A stretch of 64,000 nucleotides of DNA from the NCBI GenBank assembly GCA_001797675.1, contig MGQB01000001.1, positions 62,001-126,000 on the forward strand, in the 5' to 3' direction. A model generated the notes under the pieces. It had not been told where the DNA came from. It worked only from the letters and a program-made list of their open reading frames with translations, and did not search any database. This DNA comes from Deltaproteobacteria bacterium RBG_13_43_22. Its GTDB lineage: Bacteria; Desulfobacterota; RBG-13-43-22. Below are positions 52,142-60,607 of the stretch, piece after piece. Position 1 is the stretch's first letter, and every line of letters begins with the position of its first letter. Made by a program: the position numbers and the translations under genes.

Positions 52142-52188
52142 CTGAAAGCTCAAAGCGGTTGCCTTTCCTTTAAGCTTTGAGCTTTCAG
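52142..52188 (-). terminator. Intra-operon hairpin between livK and livH
   Basis: A perfect 14-bp inverted repeat (52142-52155 and 52175-52188, arms CTGAAAGCTCAAAG and CTTTGAGCTTTCAG) with a 19-base loop, placed between the binding-protein gene and the permease genes. There is no U-tract. Such hairpins often reduce downstream expression or protect the binding-protein mRNA. Confidence 0.6.
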
Positions 52189-52230
52189 TAAGAAAAAGGG
52201 TTATATTAAATCCAAAAGATAGGCCTGAGA

Positions 52231-53424
52231 CTATTTTCCCCCCCAGGGCACGCCTGGATAACGTGCAACCCCCTTGGCCCGGTCTAGGGGATAAATGACG
52301 ACTTGTTCCCCTTGCTGGGTTTGAAACAAGACGCAAGTAAAAAAACGAGGGTCCCCTTTTTCGTCAAAGGCTACCCGTCCTATGGGGCTCATTGTATCAA
52401 GAGCTCGAAGGGCATTCCTGGTTTTTTCAGGACTGTACGTTCCTGCCGTTCCTCCTCCTTGAACGATGGCCTCGAGCATATATTTTCCGGTAAGGTAGCC
52501 CAGCATGGCAATATAGGAAGGGTCTTCCTGATATTTGCTTTTATAATTAGCCACTATCTCGGCCTCTTCTTTTTTGGCCTTTTGAGGGGCGGTCCCCCTT
52601 TCCCAGATCGAGGTTCCATAAATATATTCGCTCATATTTCCCAACTCCCGGACAAATTCCGGGGTGCCGATGCCCCAGGCCCCCACATAGGCCTTAACCG
52701 GCAGGTTAAGGATCTTGGCATCCTTAATCGTTCCCACATAATCCTCGAAATAACCTTCCACGACCAGGACATCACAACCGGCATCTTTGATCTTCAATAG
52801 AATCGGTTTGTAATTGGTGGTGCCTTTTTCAAATTTTTCGAACACCGGGACTGCTATCCCTCCTTTTTGTAAGAGGCCTTTTAGCGTAGTAGCAATTTCC
52901 GTGGTTGCGGCCAGACTGCTATAAATCACTCCCACTTTTTTGGCTGCAAAAATGTCCTTGATGGCCCCTGCCTGGGCCATGACATAGCCGGGCATATTAT
53001 TGAGGCGAAAGAAGTTTTTAAATTTTTTGGCCGTCAGCTTGGTATCTACAGCCCCCATAGTTAAATAGGGGGTGTCGTACCGTTCCGAAGCCTCCGAGGC
53101 CGGTCCGACCAGATTGGATCCATAACCCCCGACAATGGCATTGACCTTATCCACACCGGCCAATTTTTCAACAGCCGAAACGGCTTTTTGAGGATTGCTC
53201 TCGTCATCGTAGACAATCATATCCACTTTGATCTTGGCTTTTTTTTCAAAATCCTCGGCCGCCAAGCGAATCCCTTTGATCTGTTCGATTCCGTGTTTGG
53301 CCAAACTCCCAGACTGCGGAGCATGGGTACCAATCTTAATCGCCGGGGCGGCCCAGGCAGTCCCCAGACCGAATACTAAAAGTAATCCCACACACCAGCA
53401 CTTTTTTATCATTCTTGATCCCAT
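52231..53424 (-). CDS. livK: Branched-chain amino acid-type ABC substrate-binding protein
   Basis: A 397-residue periplasmic protein with a signal peptide (CWCVGLLLVFGLGTAWA). The mature part starts APAIKIGTHAPQSGSLAKHGIEQIKGIRLA, followed by typical LivJ/LivK type-1 fold features: NAIVGGYGSNLVGPASEASERYDTPYLT, AGAIKDIFAAKKVGVIYSS, FEKGTTNYKPILLKIKDAGCDVLVVEGYF. The ligand is not identifiable. It lies between the two ATPase genes upstream and the permease genes downstream, in the liv operon. Confidence 0.95.
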   Translation of the reverse strand: MGSRMIKKCWCVGLLLVFGLGTAWAAPAIKIGTHAPQSGSLAKHGIEQIKGIRLAAEDFEKKAKIKVDMIVYDDESNPQKAVSAVEKLAGVDKVNAIVGGYGSNLVGPASEASERYDTPYLTMGAVDTKLTAKKFKNFFRLNNMPGYVMAQAGAIKDIFAAKKVGVIYSSLAATTEIATTLKGLLQKGGIAVPVFEKFEKGTTNYKPILLKIKDAGCDVLVVEGYFEDYVGTIKDAKILNLPVKAYVGAWGIGTPEFVRELGNMSEYIYGTSIWERGTAPQKAKKEEAEIVANYKSKYQEDPSYIAMLGYLTGKYMLEAIVQGGGTAGTYSPEKTRNALRALDTMSPIGRVAFDEKGDPRFFTCVLFQTQQGEQVVIYPLDRAKGVARYPGVPWGGK

Positions 53425-53440
53425 GTTTGTCCCCTTTCTT

Positions 53441-54145
53441 TTAAAGACCTAAATAGGCCTGTTTTATGTGAACATCTTCCTGCAAAGCAGCAGCTTCCCC
53501 TTCCATGACAATGGCCCCTCTTTCCAGGACATAACCATATTGGGCCGCCGAAAGGGCTACTTTCGTGTTCTGTTCGATTAGAAGTACGGTTGTTCCGGCC
53601 AGGACAATCTTTTTGATGGCTTCAAACACCTCCCTAACAATCAACGGGGCCAGTCCCAGGGAAGGTTCATCCATCATCATCAACTTGGGGGAAGCCATTA
53701 AACCACGGCCAATAGATACCATTTGTTGTTCTCCCCCGGAAAGGGTTCCGCAAAGTTGTCCCTTTCGTTCGGCCAAATGGGGGAACAAGTCATAAACCCA
53801 AGACAAACGTTCTTTTACAATTCTTTGATCCGAGATCCGGTAAGCTCCCAGTTCCAGGTTTTCCTGGATGGATAGCGGTGCCCACAGACGACGGCCTTCG
53901 GGAATCATGGTCATCCCGAGCTCCACAATCTGGTGGGTTTTCTTTCCCTGGATTTCCTGGTCCAAGAACCACACCTTTCCGACAACCGAAGGAATAATCC
54001 CGGTGATGGAACGCAACAATGTGGTCTTCCCGGCACCATTGGGTCCCAGAATGCAGGTCATCGCTCCCGGTTTTACCTGGAATGAAATCCCTTCCAAAAC
54101 ACGGGCATCTCCATAGCTCACCGAGAGACCTTCGACTCTAAGCAT
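53441..54145 (-). CDS. livF: Branched-chain amino acid-type ABC ATPase
   Basis: A 234-residue ATPase with Walker A GPNGAGKTTLLRSI, signature LSGGEQQMVSIGRGLMASPKLMMMDEPSLGLAP and the LivF-type end. The Walker B region is MMMDEPSLGLAP. It overlaps livG by eight bases and precedes livK by 16 bases. It hydrolyses ATP to drive import by the LivHM permease. Confidence 0.96.
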   Translation of the reverse strand: MLRVEGLSVSYGDARVLEGISFQVKPGAMTCILGPNGAGKTTLLRSITGIIPSVVGKVWFLDQEIQGKKTHQIVELGMTMIPEGRRLWAPLSIQENLELGAYRISDQRIVKERLSWVYDLFPHLAERKGQLCGTLSGGEQQMVSIGRGLMASPKLMMMDEPSLGLAPLIVREVFEAIKKIVLAGTTVLLIEQNTKVALSAAQYGYVLERGAIVMEGEAAALQEDVHIKQAYLGL

Positions 54146-54908
54146 CTTCCTTCTCTCCCAGATAGGCCTGAATCACTTCCGGATTTTCCACTGCCTCAGT
54201 CGGCAGGCCATCAAAAATCAGTTGCCCAAAATTGATGACCAAAAGGCGATCGCAAATCCCCATAATGGCCCTCAGATTGTGTTCGATCATGAGAATGCTG
54301 ATCTTCATTTGATTGTTTAAAGAACGAATCAAGGGAATGGCTTCTTCAACCTCGCGCGGGTTAAGCCCTGCCAGAACTTCATCCAGGAGGAGGAGTTTGG
54401 GTTTGGTGGCCAAGGTTCGGGCTACTTCCAAACGTTTTCGTTCCGGCAGGCTTAGAGAGCTGGCTAATCGACCGGCCTTAGAAAAAAGCCCGGTGCTTTC
54501 CAGAATCTCTTGTACTTCTTGATCCACTACTGATGGAGGCCGTTTGGAGTGTTTGCCGAAAATAGCGGCAACCTTTACGTTTTCAAAAACAGTCATTTCC
54601 GGGAAGGGACGAACCACTTGAAAGGTGCGGGCCATTCCCAGATGGCATATCCGGTCGGGACGCATACCACCAATGGAGGAATTTAAAAATTGAATTTCAC
54701 CTCCTGAAGGAGAGAGAAAACCACTGAGCAGGGCAAACAGAGTGGTCTTACCGGCCCCATTCGGACCAATCAAGCCGACAATTTGGCCTGGAGAAACCTT
54801 AAAAGAAATCTCAAAAATGGCCTGGAGTCCGCCAAAATTGCGTGAGAGTTCCCTGACTTCAAGCAAGGGTGACTGATTGATATCCAGAGATTCCGCGTCT
54901 TGCCCCAA
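54138..54908 (-). CDS. livG: Branched-chain amino acid-type ABC ATPase
   Basis: The ATPase core reads LLEVRELSRNFGGLQAIFEISFKVSPGQIVGLIGPNGAGKTTLFALLSG, with signature LSLPERKRLEVARTLATKPKLLLLDEVLAGLNPREVEEA, both typical of LivG. The start is uncertain: the in-frame ATG at 55076 lies within repeat sequence and adds about 56 residues unlike the family, so a TTG at 54908 behind a GGGGG stretch is used here; a TTG further on (54866) is also possible. It is the first gene of the liv operon. The end overlaps livF by eight bases. Confidence 0.9.
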   Translation of the reverse strand: MGQDAESLDINQSPLLEVRELSRNFGGLQAIFEISFKVSPGQIVGLIGPNGAGKTTLFALLSGFLSPSGGEIQFLNSSIGGMRPDRICHLGMARTFQVVRPFPEMTVFENVKVAAIFGKHSKRPPSVVDQEVQEILESTGLFSKAGRLASSLSLPERKRLEVARTLATKPKLLLLDEVLAGLNPREVEEAIPLIRSLNNQMKISILMIEHNLRAIMGICDRLLVINFGQLIFDGLPTEAVENPEVIQAYLGEKEDA

Positions 54909-55335
54909 AAAAGATGACCCCCTTTTTTGATTTGATAGGTTTGACGGCTTCGTAAAAAGTCGCAGGTCAGGTCGAGGGCAATTAACCCCTGGTCCTGCCT
55001 CAGGATTTATGTAACCTGCTGAATTAACTTCGACTAAGTGGTGAGTCCCGCCAGAGCGGAATTTCCTGCTTCGCAAAAAATTCGTAATAACTCATTTAAG
55101 TCGTGCTGGCGAAAGCCGAAATCCAAAATGATCAACTATTTCTCGACCCCATCTGGAGATTTGAATTTACATGACAAGGCCGTGTTAACAGTCTTAGCAA
55201 TTTTTTTTGCGGTTTTTATAACGAAAGATAGAATATTTTAATTTTCCCTAAAAACCATGAATTGGGAGACTTGTCAAGAAAATTGTTATTTATTTCCATT
55301 TTCCTTATTATTAGGAAAAGTTCCTCAAACAACTT
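54909..55335. other. Intergenic region upstream of livG, containing repeats
   Basis: About 430 bases without a convincing gene. A GACGGCTTCGTAAAAAGTC-type repeat piece is near 54950, and a GCCAGAGCGG / GTGCTGGCGAAAGCCGAAATCC repeat piece spans about 55045-55125. No promoter was assigned. Confidence 0.5.
55045..55125. repeat. Palindromic repeat fragment related to the 36379-36640 cluster
   Basis: It contains CCCGCCAGAGCGGAATTTCCTGC and GTGCTGGCGAAAGCCGAAATCC, which resemble the GCCGGCGAAAGCCGGC-type units at 36463 and 36561. The match is partial. Confidence 0.5.
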
Positions 55336-55887
55336 CTATTCGTTTTTCTTTCGACAGGCCTTCCTCTTTAAAGAATAAAAGAAAAAAGGGAGGAATAAAA
55401 GACTTTCGACCAGGAACACTTTTAGTATCTGGCTCCAGATGGCCGGGTTTGAAAAATTTCTCTCCACATAGGGGAGAATCCCCCAAGGGGAAAGAAAATA
55501 GGTGTACGAAAAAGGCCAAAACAAAGGAAAACCAAATGGGGGTTTAAAATCCTCAGAAAAAAAATCCAAAGCGAGGTGGGAAAAAATCAGGACAAAAACG
55601 AAGCTGGTCGTCTTGGCAAAAGAATGAGTCTTTCCGAAAAAGGCTATCAAGAAACCAACGATCAAAGAGAGAGCAACGGCCATCCCCAGGCTGTGAAAAG
55701 GTCCGTGATGAAACCGGCCGGGACTCCCCGAAAACAACCCGGGGAGAAAATCCAGGTCAGGGGAACAAGCCCCCAGGATTACCAATCCATAGAGCAAACC
55801 GGTTTTCTTTCGAGAAACAACCCGCCGGGGATAAAAAAAATTAAATAGTCCCAGGCCGACCAAGGCATGTCCAAAAGGAGAGGCCAT
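55336..55887 (-). CDS. Membrane-bound metal-dependent hydrolase (YdjM family)
   Basis: A 183-residue protein with four or five membrane segments. YdjM-type features are MASPFGHALVGLGLF with the conserved histidine, GACSPDLDFLPGLF, RFHHGPFHSLGMA and SHLALDFFSEDFKPPFG. The histidine and aspartate residues should bind metal in the membrane. The reaction is unknown. It lies three bases after the flippase-like gene and is probably co-transcribed with it. Confidence 0.9.
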   Translation of the reverse strand: MASPFGHALVGLGLFNFFYPRRVVSRKKTGLLYGLVILGACSPDLDFLPGLFSGSPGRFHHGPFHSLGMAVALSLIVGFLIAFFGKTHSFAKTTSFVFVLIFSHLALDFFSEDFKPPFGFPLFWPFSYTYFLSPWGILPYVERNFSNPAIWSQILKVFLVESLLFLPFFFYSLKRKACRKKNE

Positions 55888-55890
55888 GGC

Positions 55891-56865
55891 TCATTCCCCC
55901 CCTGGGTCAGATGATCGGACTTTTGAGGAGGATGGCTCTCTGAGATAGAAATAGGCCCCTGGAAGCCCAACAAAGATGTTCCCTAAATTGGATGCCAATC
56001 CGAGGGTAAAAGCCACCGTGGTGGAAATTCCCAAAAAAGAAAATAAGGTAATGAACAACCCTTCCTGGATCCCGAAACCACTCAAGGAAACGGGTATCCG
56101 GGCAAAAAATTGGGCGATGGGGATTATGGGAACCAAATAATAAAAGGGCACGGGAAGACCCAAAGTCAGGACTAAAAAGTAAATGGTCAGGATGGGCAAC
56201 AGTTGCTCCCCGAAGGACCACATAAAAAACCTTCCGAGGTCTCTTGGGTGATTACGATAAAGGACAAAGGAAGAGGTAATTCGTGAGATCTTACCAGCCC
56301 AGGGAAGCTTGGACAGAAGGTTGGTTAAGCCCGGCGGACCGCCTTCGCGCATAAGGAAGACAAGGAACAACACACCGTTGGAAAGAAAGATCAGCAGGAG
56401 CCATAAAAGGAACCTGGGAAAATCAGGGACAAAAAAGAACAACCAGGGAATGACCATCAAGGCCATTACAGCCGAAGAAAGAAACCCGAGAAATCTTTCC
56501 ATGATTATGGACGAGACCACATCAATCCCCGTGTTGGTGTTCCTGGAAAGTTCATAGGCACGGATGGCGTCTCCCCCTAGGGAAGTAGGTAATAAATTAC
56601 CTAAAAAGGTCCCTTTAAAATAAACCACGATGAGTTTTTCCCAGGAGCAGGGAACTGCTTTGGCATCCAGAAGAATTTTCCATTTATAGGCCATGACCAG
56701 ACGATCGAAAACATTAAGGGCAAAATAACCGATCAGGTAAGGCCAGCGGATGTTTTTTAGAAGCTCGGCCATTTCCCTCTGGTTGACAAAACGAAGCAGG
56801 AATAAAATAAGCAGAAGACTGACCAGGAGCTTCCAGAAGTAGGATTTTAAATTGGATTTCTTCAT
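55891..56865 (-). CDS. Flippase-like integral membrane protein (lysylphosphatidylglycerol synthase TM region family)
   Basis: A protein of about 324 residues with roughly eight membrane segments. An ATG at 56865 is preferred over a TTG one codon earlier. Family features are NVFDRLVMAYKWKILLDAK, VYFKGTFLGNLLPTSLGGDAIRAYELSR and MERFLGFLSSAVMALMVI, and a glycine-rich IPVSLSGFGIQEGLFI. Related proteins (UPF0104) move lipids or lipid-linked groups. Its neighbours suggest a role in surface glycan or lipid assembly. A MITE-like element follows 35 bases upstream of its start. Confidence 0.9.
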   Translation of the reverse strand: MKKSNLKSYFWKLLVSLLLILFLLRFVNQREMAELLKNIRWPYLIGYFALNVFDRLVMAYKWKILLDAKAVPCSWEKLIVVYFKGTFLGNLLPTSLGGDAIRAYELSRNTNTGIDVVSSIIMERFLGFLSSAVMALMVIPWLFFFVPDFPRFLLWLLLIFLSNGVLFLVFLMREGGPPGLTNLLSKLPWAGKISRITSSFVLYRNHPRDLGRFFMWSFGEQLLPILTIYFLVLTLGLPVPFYYLVPIIPIAQFFARIPVSLSGFGIQEGLFITLFSFLGISTTVAFTLGLASNLGNIFVGLPGAYFYLREPSSSKVRSSDPGGE

Positions 56866-56900
56866 CAAAACCTAATGGGATAATGGATTAAATGTTTCAA

Positions 56901-57026
56901 CCGGCTGATCAAAAACATTCAGATGCAAGGCGCCCGAAATTCGTCGGCAAGTAGGCGTACATAGAAGTACGTCGAAATGACGAGGGATGAGGGCAACACA
57001 GTAGATGGACGTTTTTCATCAGCCGG
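56901..57026. mobile_element. Small MITE-like element with 16-bp inverted termini
   Basis: The ends CCGGCTGATCAAAAAC (56901-56916) and GTTTTTCATCAGCCGG (57011-57026) form an inverted repeat with a single mismatch over 16 bases. The 126-base element carries no gene; its inner part includes GCAAGGCGCCCGAAAT and GAAGTACGTCG stretches that resemble dispersed repeats of Desulfobacterota. It touches the stop codon of asnB. Confidence 0.75.
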
Positions 57027-58886
57027 TCAAATAAAAAATTTCTGATGCCAAAGTCCCAGATTCAACAAGGCCCAGAGGATATGATTGTGATTATGGGTCC
57101 GGGCCATATGCTGGTCGATAAGCTCCTGAATATAAGAGCCTTTCATAAATTCTTTGATGACCGGTGACTCCTTCAGCACCGTGATTAAAGGTACTTTGAG
57201 CCCCTCACGGAGCCAGTTTTTTATAGGCAGACTGTAGCCTTGTTTTCCCCGCCAAACGATCTGATCGGGGAGTAAGCCGCTCAAGGCCTGACGAAAAATG
57301 GCCTTGGTGCGGAAGCCTTTAAGTTTCCAGTCGCCGGGCAGGGTGGCCGTAAATTCCACAAAACGGTGGTCTAGAAAGGGTACCCGGATTTCCAGGGCGT
57401 GGGCCATACTCATCTTGTCCACCTTCATCAGGACCGAGTCCGGCATGATAAAGCGCAGATCCACATAAATCTCCTGGTCCAGGCGATCCACCCCGGCCCA
57501 GCCGGATTTAAGGGCCTTTATCGGCGCAAAGGGGTTCATATCAACCTGCCCTTTAAAACGATCATTAAATAAACAGTCATCCTGCATAGACGAAGAAAAA
57601 TACTGCCACCTCAGGTGACCGCCTTCCAGAGGTAGATGAGAGCCCTCCACAAACCGTTTGACGATATTGATAAGTCCCTTTTTTTGGGGCTGATCCGGAA
57701 GGGCCTCGATGATCGGGTAGATCATTTTCTCCCGGATCAACGCTGGCAGGAGTCGGTAAATTTGATCGGCCTTGCTGGCCTTGAAGCGGTCATAACCGGC
57801 AAATATTTCATCCCCCCCCTCTCCGGAAAGGCAGACGGTCACATGTTTTTTAGCCTCCCGGCAAACCAGATAAAGAGGCAGGGCCGAAAGATCGGTCATG
57901 GGCTCGTCGAGATGCCAGACCGCCTCTTCCAGATCGTTCAGGGTCACTTCAGGGATCATCAACACCGTATGTTCGGTTTCAAACTGCTTGGCCACCAGTT
58001 CGGCATAGGGCAGTTCACTGAAAGAGGGATCCGGATAACCGATGGAAAAGGTACGCAAAGGATTGACCCCCAAACGGCGCATCAAGGCCACCAGGGTGCT
58101 GGAGTCCAACCCCCCGGAAAGAAACACTCCCAAGGGAACGTCACTGATCAGATGCTTTTGAACGGTTTCCTGAAGAAGCCGGCGCATTTCAACAACCGCC
58201 TCTTCCTGGGTTAGAGAAGTGCCGGGCCGGTTGAGATCCCAATAAGGTTTTTGAATCAGATCATTTCCGGATAACTGAAGATAATGACCCGGCCGGAGTT
58301 TTTGAATCCCCGCAAACATGGTCAGAGGACTGGGGACAAATTCATAACCCAGATAATAATACAGGGCCTGAAGATCGACCACGCGGGGCAAATCCGGGAT
58401 TTCCAAGAGGGTCTTCATCTCCGAAGCAAAGGCCAGTCGCCCTTTCTGGAAAAAATAATAAAGGGGTTTGATCCCCAAACGGTCCCGGGCGATAAGGAGT
58501 TTTTGCCGGCTTTGGTCCCAAAGGCCGATGGCAAACATGCCTTGAAGTCGGTCGAGGCACCCTTCGGCCCATTCCTCATAGGCATGGACAATGACCTCGG
58601 AATCAGCCCGGCTTCGGAAACGGTGCCCTTTCTCTTCCAACTCCCGGCGAAGTTCTAAAAAATTATAAATTTCCCCGTTAAAAACCAGTTGAATGGTCCC
58701 ATCCTCATTGGGCATAGGCTGGCTGCCCTGTTCTGAAAGGTCAATGATGGACAGCCGGCGAAATCCGAGGGTTATCCCCTGTTCGGTGAAAATCCCTTCC
58801 TGATCCGGGCCGCGGTGTTTCAATATTTGGCATAACCGTTCTCCAAGGGAGCGGTCCGGCCAGTTAAATCCTAATATCCCGCACAT
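57027..58886 (-). CDS. asnB: Asparagine synthetase (glutamine-hydrolysing)
   Basis: A 619-residue enzyme. Cys2 after the start Met is the glutaminase nucleophile (MCGILGFNW), followed by LKHRGPDQEG and LVFNGEIYNFLELRRELE. The synthetase half has the ATP-binding SGGLDSSTLVALMRRLG and later YDRFKASKADQ and VDKMSMAHALEIRVPFLDHRFVEF. It makes asparagine, or amidates a surface sugar or peptide in polysaccharide clusters, as its neighbours (flippase-like, GT4, epimerase) suggest. Its end coincides with a MITE-like element. Confidence 0.95.
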   Translation of the reverse strand: MCGILGFNWPDRSLGERLCQILKHRGPDQEGIFTEQGITLGFRRLSIIDLSEQGSQPMPNEDGTIQLVFNGEIYNFLELRRELEEKGHRFRSRADSEVIVHAYEEWAEGCLDRLQGMFAIGLWDQSRQKLLIARDRLGIKPLYYFFQKGRLAFASEMKTLLEIPDLPRVVDLQALYYYLGYEFVPSPLTMFAGIQKLRPGHYLQLSGNDLIQKPYWDLNRPGTSLTQEEAVVEMRRLLQETVQKHLISDVPLGVFLSGGLDSSTLVALMRRLGVNPLRTFSIGYPDPSFSELPYAELVAKQFETEHTVLMIPEVTLNDLEEAVWHLDEPMTDLSALPLYLVCREAKKHVTVCLSGEGGDEIFAGYDRFKASKADQIYRLLPALIREKMIYPIIEALPDQPQKKGLINIVKRFVEGSHLPLEGGHLRWQYFSSSMQDDCLFNDRFKGQVDMNPFAPIKALKSGWAGVDRLDQEIYVDLRFIMPDSVLMKVDKMSMAHALEIRVPFLDHRFVEFTATLPGDWKLKGFRTKAIFRQALSGLLPDQIVWRGKQGYSLPIKNWLREGLKVPLITVLKESPVIKEFMKGSYIQELIDQHMARTHNHNHILWALLNLGLWHQKFFI

Positions 58887-59074
58887 GGTTTGATTCCTCA
58901 GCCGTTAATAAAAAATACCCTTCGTCGTTCGGCGAAATCCATTTTTATATTTCGCAGCGCCCGCTGCAAAATACCGTTCTCCCACCTGAGTCCTGCAAAA
59001 TATTAAATTGAGGCATGGTACTTGATTTTTTCTCTGGAGACAAGGAAGAAAGGCGTGTTCTTGGGGTTAAAGGA

Positions 59075-60295
59075 TTACCGGGCCCTTTTCATCCGTTTTT
59101 CTTCAAGGGCTGAACGAAAAACCCGGTCATAGGTCTTGATATTGGCATTCCAGGAGAAGACTTCTTCAACCCTTTTTTGGTTGTTCAACCCGATTTTTTT
59201 TGCCTGAACAGGATCATTCAAAACTTCCACAATCTTTTCAGCCAAATCCAGCGGATCTCCGGATCGGGCGAACACCCCCGATTCTCCTAAGAACCTTCGG
59301 TTATTCGGCCCTTCAAAACAAATGATCGGTAAACCCGCCCCCATATAGTTAATGATCTTTCCGCTGGCCTCCCCGGCTTCATCCAGCTTGGGGTCCACGG
59401 CCAGAGAAGCCAAATAAAGGTATTGGGGCAGCAGAAAATAATCCACCTGGCCTACAAAGATGCATTTATCCCCTACGCCCAGGGATTCGATCATGGTCTT
59501 GGATTCCTCCACCGGATAGCCGACGATGACAAACAGACAATCCGGCCTTTTTCCCAACACATAAGGAACAGCATGCCACAGGTAATCAATGCCTTTGGAT
59601 TTCAGCAAAGCCCCGGTATAGAGAACCACCGGGGTCTCTGGAGGAATCCCCAGCCTTTTTCGCAAATCGACCTCTTGGCCTGTGTGTTGAAAGAAATCGG
59701 TATGGACCCCGTCAATAACCGTCTCGACCTTCGATTTAGGCAAGCCCATCTCCGTCACCATGAAATGGGAAACCGAAACGTTGCTTCCCACAGTGTAATC
59801 GGGCATTTTCGAAATCCACCGCTCTATGGCTCCGAAAACCCTTTGAAGCAGAGAACCTTCCTTAAAAAAAGAATAGGTGACCAATTCCCTGGTCAGACTG
59901 CCCTGGGCGTCAAAGACCAATGGAACCTTGCGGAAGCTGAATTTCCGGACAAAGTGACCCAGGATAGCTCCCTCGTGAAGATGTCCATGGATCAAATCGG
60001 GTTTTTCCCGCCAGAAAACCCGCAGGCTTTTGAAAAAGAGGAGGGCATCAATATAGAATTTGTGCCAGGAAGAGCCGGCTTCTAATTTATTGTACCAGGG
60101 GATCCGCACGATCCGCTCGGTTTTGATTCCCGGGATATCCCGGCCGATGTGATAGGTGCAAAGAATGATGTCGTATCCCAGATTTTGCAGAGCCCGGATC
60201 TCCCCCAGAATGCGCATATGACATCCCCGGTCGGCGAAAAAAGGGGTGGGAGCAATCATTAATACTTTTAAAGGACGTTCTTGAACGGCTTCCAT
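59075..60295 (-). CDS. Family 4 glycosyltransferase
   Basis: A 406-residue GT-B transferase. The N-terminal domain starts LKVLMIAPTPFFADRGCHMRILGEIRALQNLGYD and has the DLIHGHLHEG segment. The C-terminal domain shows TPVVLYTGALLKSKGIDYLWHAVPYV, FVIVGYPVEES, and a nucleotide-sugar loop (DPKLDEAGEASGKIINYMGAGLPIICF) with the conserved glutamate. This is the usual GT4 arrangement; donor and acceptor are unknown. It is followed on the minus strand by asnB and lies in the surface-glycan region. Confidence 0.94.
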   Translation of the reverse strand: MEAVQERPLKVLMIAPTPFFADRGCHMRILGEIRALQNLGYDIILCTYHIGRDIPGIKTERIVRIPWYNKLEAGSSWHKFYIDALLFFKSLRVFWREKPDLIHGHLHEGAILGHFVRKFSFRKVPLVFDAQGSLTRELVTYSFFKEGSLLQRVFGAIERWISKMPDYTVGSNVSVSHFMVTEMGLPKSKVETVIDGVHTDFFQHTGQEVDLRKRLGIPPETPVVLYTGALLKSKGIDYLWHAVPYVLGKRPDCLFVIVGYPVEESKTMIESLGVGDKCIFVGQVDYFLLPQYLYLASLAVDPKLDEAGEASGKIINYMGAGLPIICFEGPNNRRFLGESGVFARSGDPLDLAEKIVEVLNDPVQAKKIGLNNQKRVEEVFSWNANIKTYDRVFRSALEEKRMKRAR

Positions 60296-60351
60296 TGTTT
60301 TAGATTCTTACACTTAACACTGAGAATTCATCTCTAACTTTTTGGTGCAAT

Positions 60352-60578
60352 GGTCATAGGGGGTCTTGTTTTTTGATGTTGTCCACTGGTACGCCATGAG
60401 CTTCTTTACCGGGCCAAAATTCGAACATAAGTCCGAGAGCAGGCCTTCACCATTTCTCGAAACAGGCTTGGGTGACCGGGGGGCCTCCCGGCCTGTTTCC
60501 AATAAACTTTACTTTTGGGCCGGGATGGGGCGATGAATCGCCTTTTGGACAACTTTAAAAACAAGACCCCCTATGACC
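60352..60578. mobile_element. MITE-like element with about 33-bp terminal inverted repeats
   Basis: The ends GGTCATAGGGGGTCTTGTTT... (60352-60385) and its complement (60546-60578) match over the first 22 bases and again over TTGTCCA, with a few mismatches between. A further GAAACAGGC/GCCTGTTTC inverted pair lies inside. No target-site duplication was found and no transposase is encoded. Confidence 0.8.
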
Positions 60579-60607
60579 CTCCCAATTTCAAATATCTTTA
60601 GTTAGTA

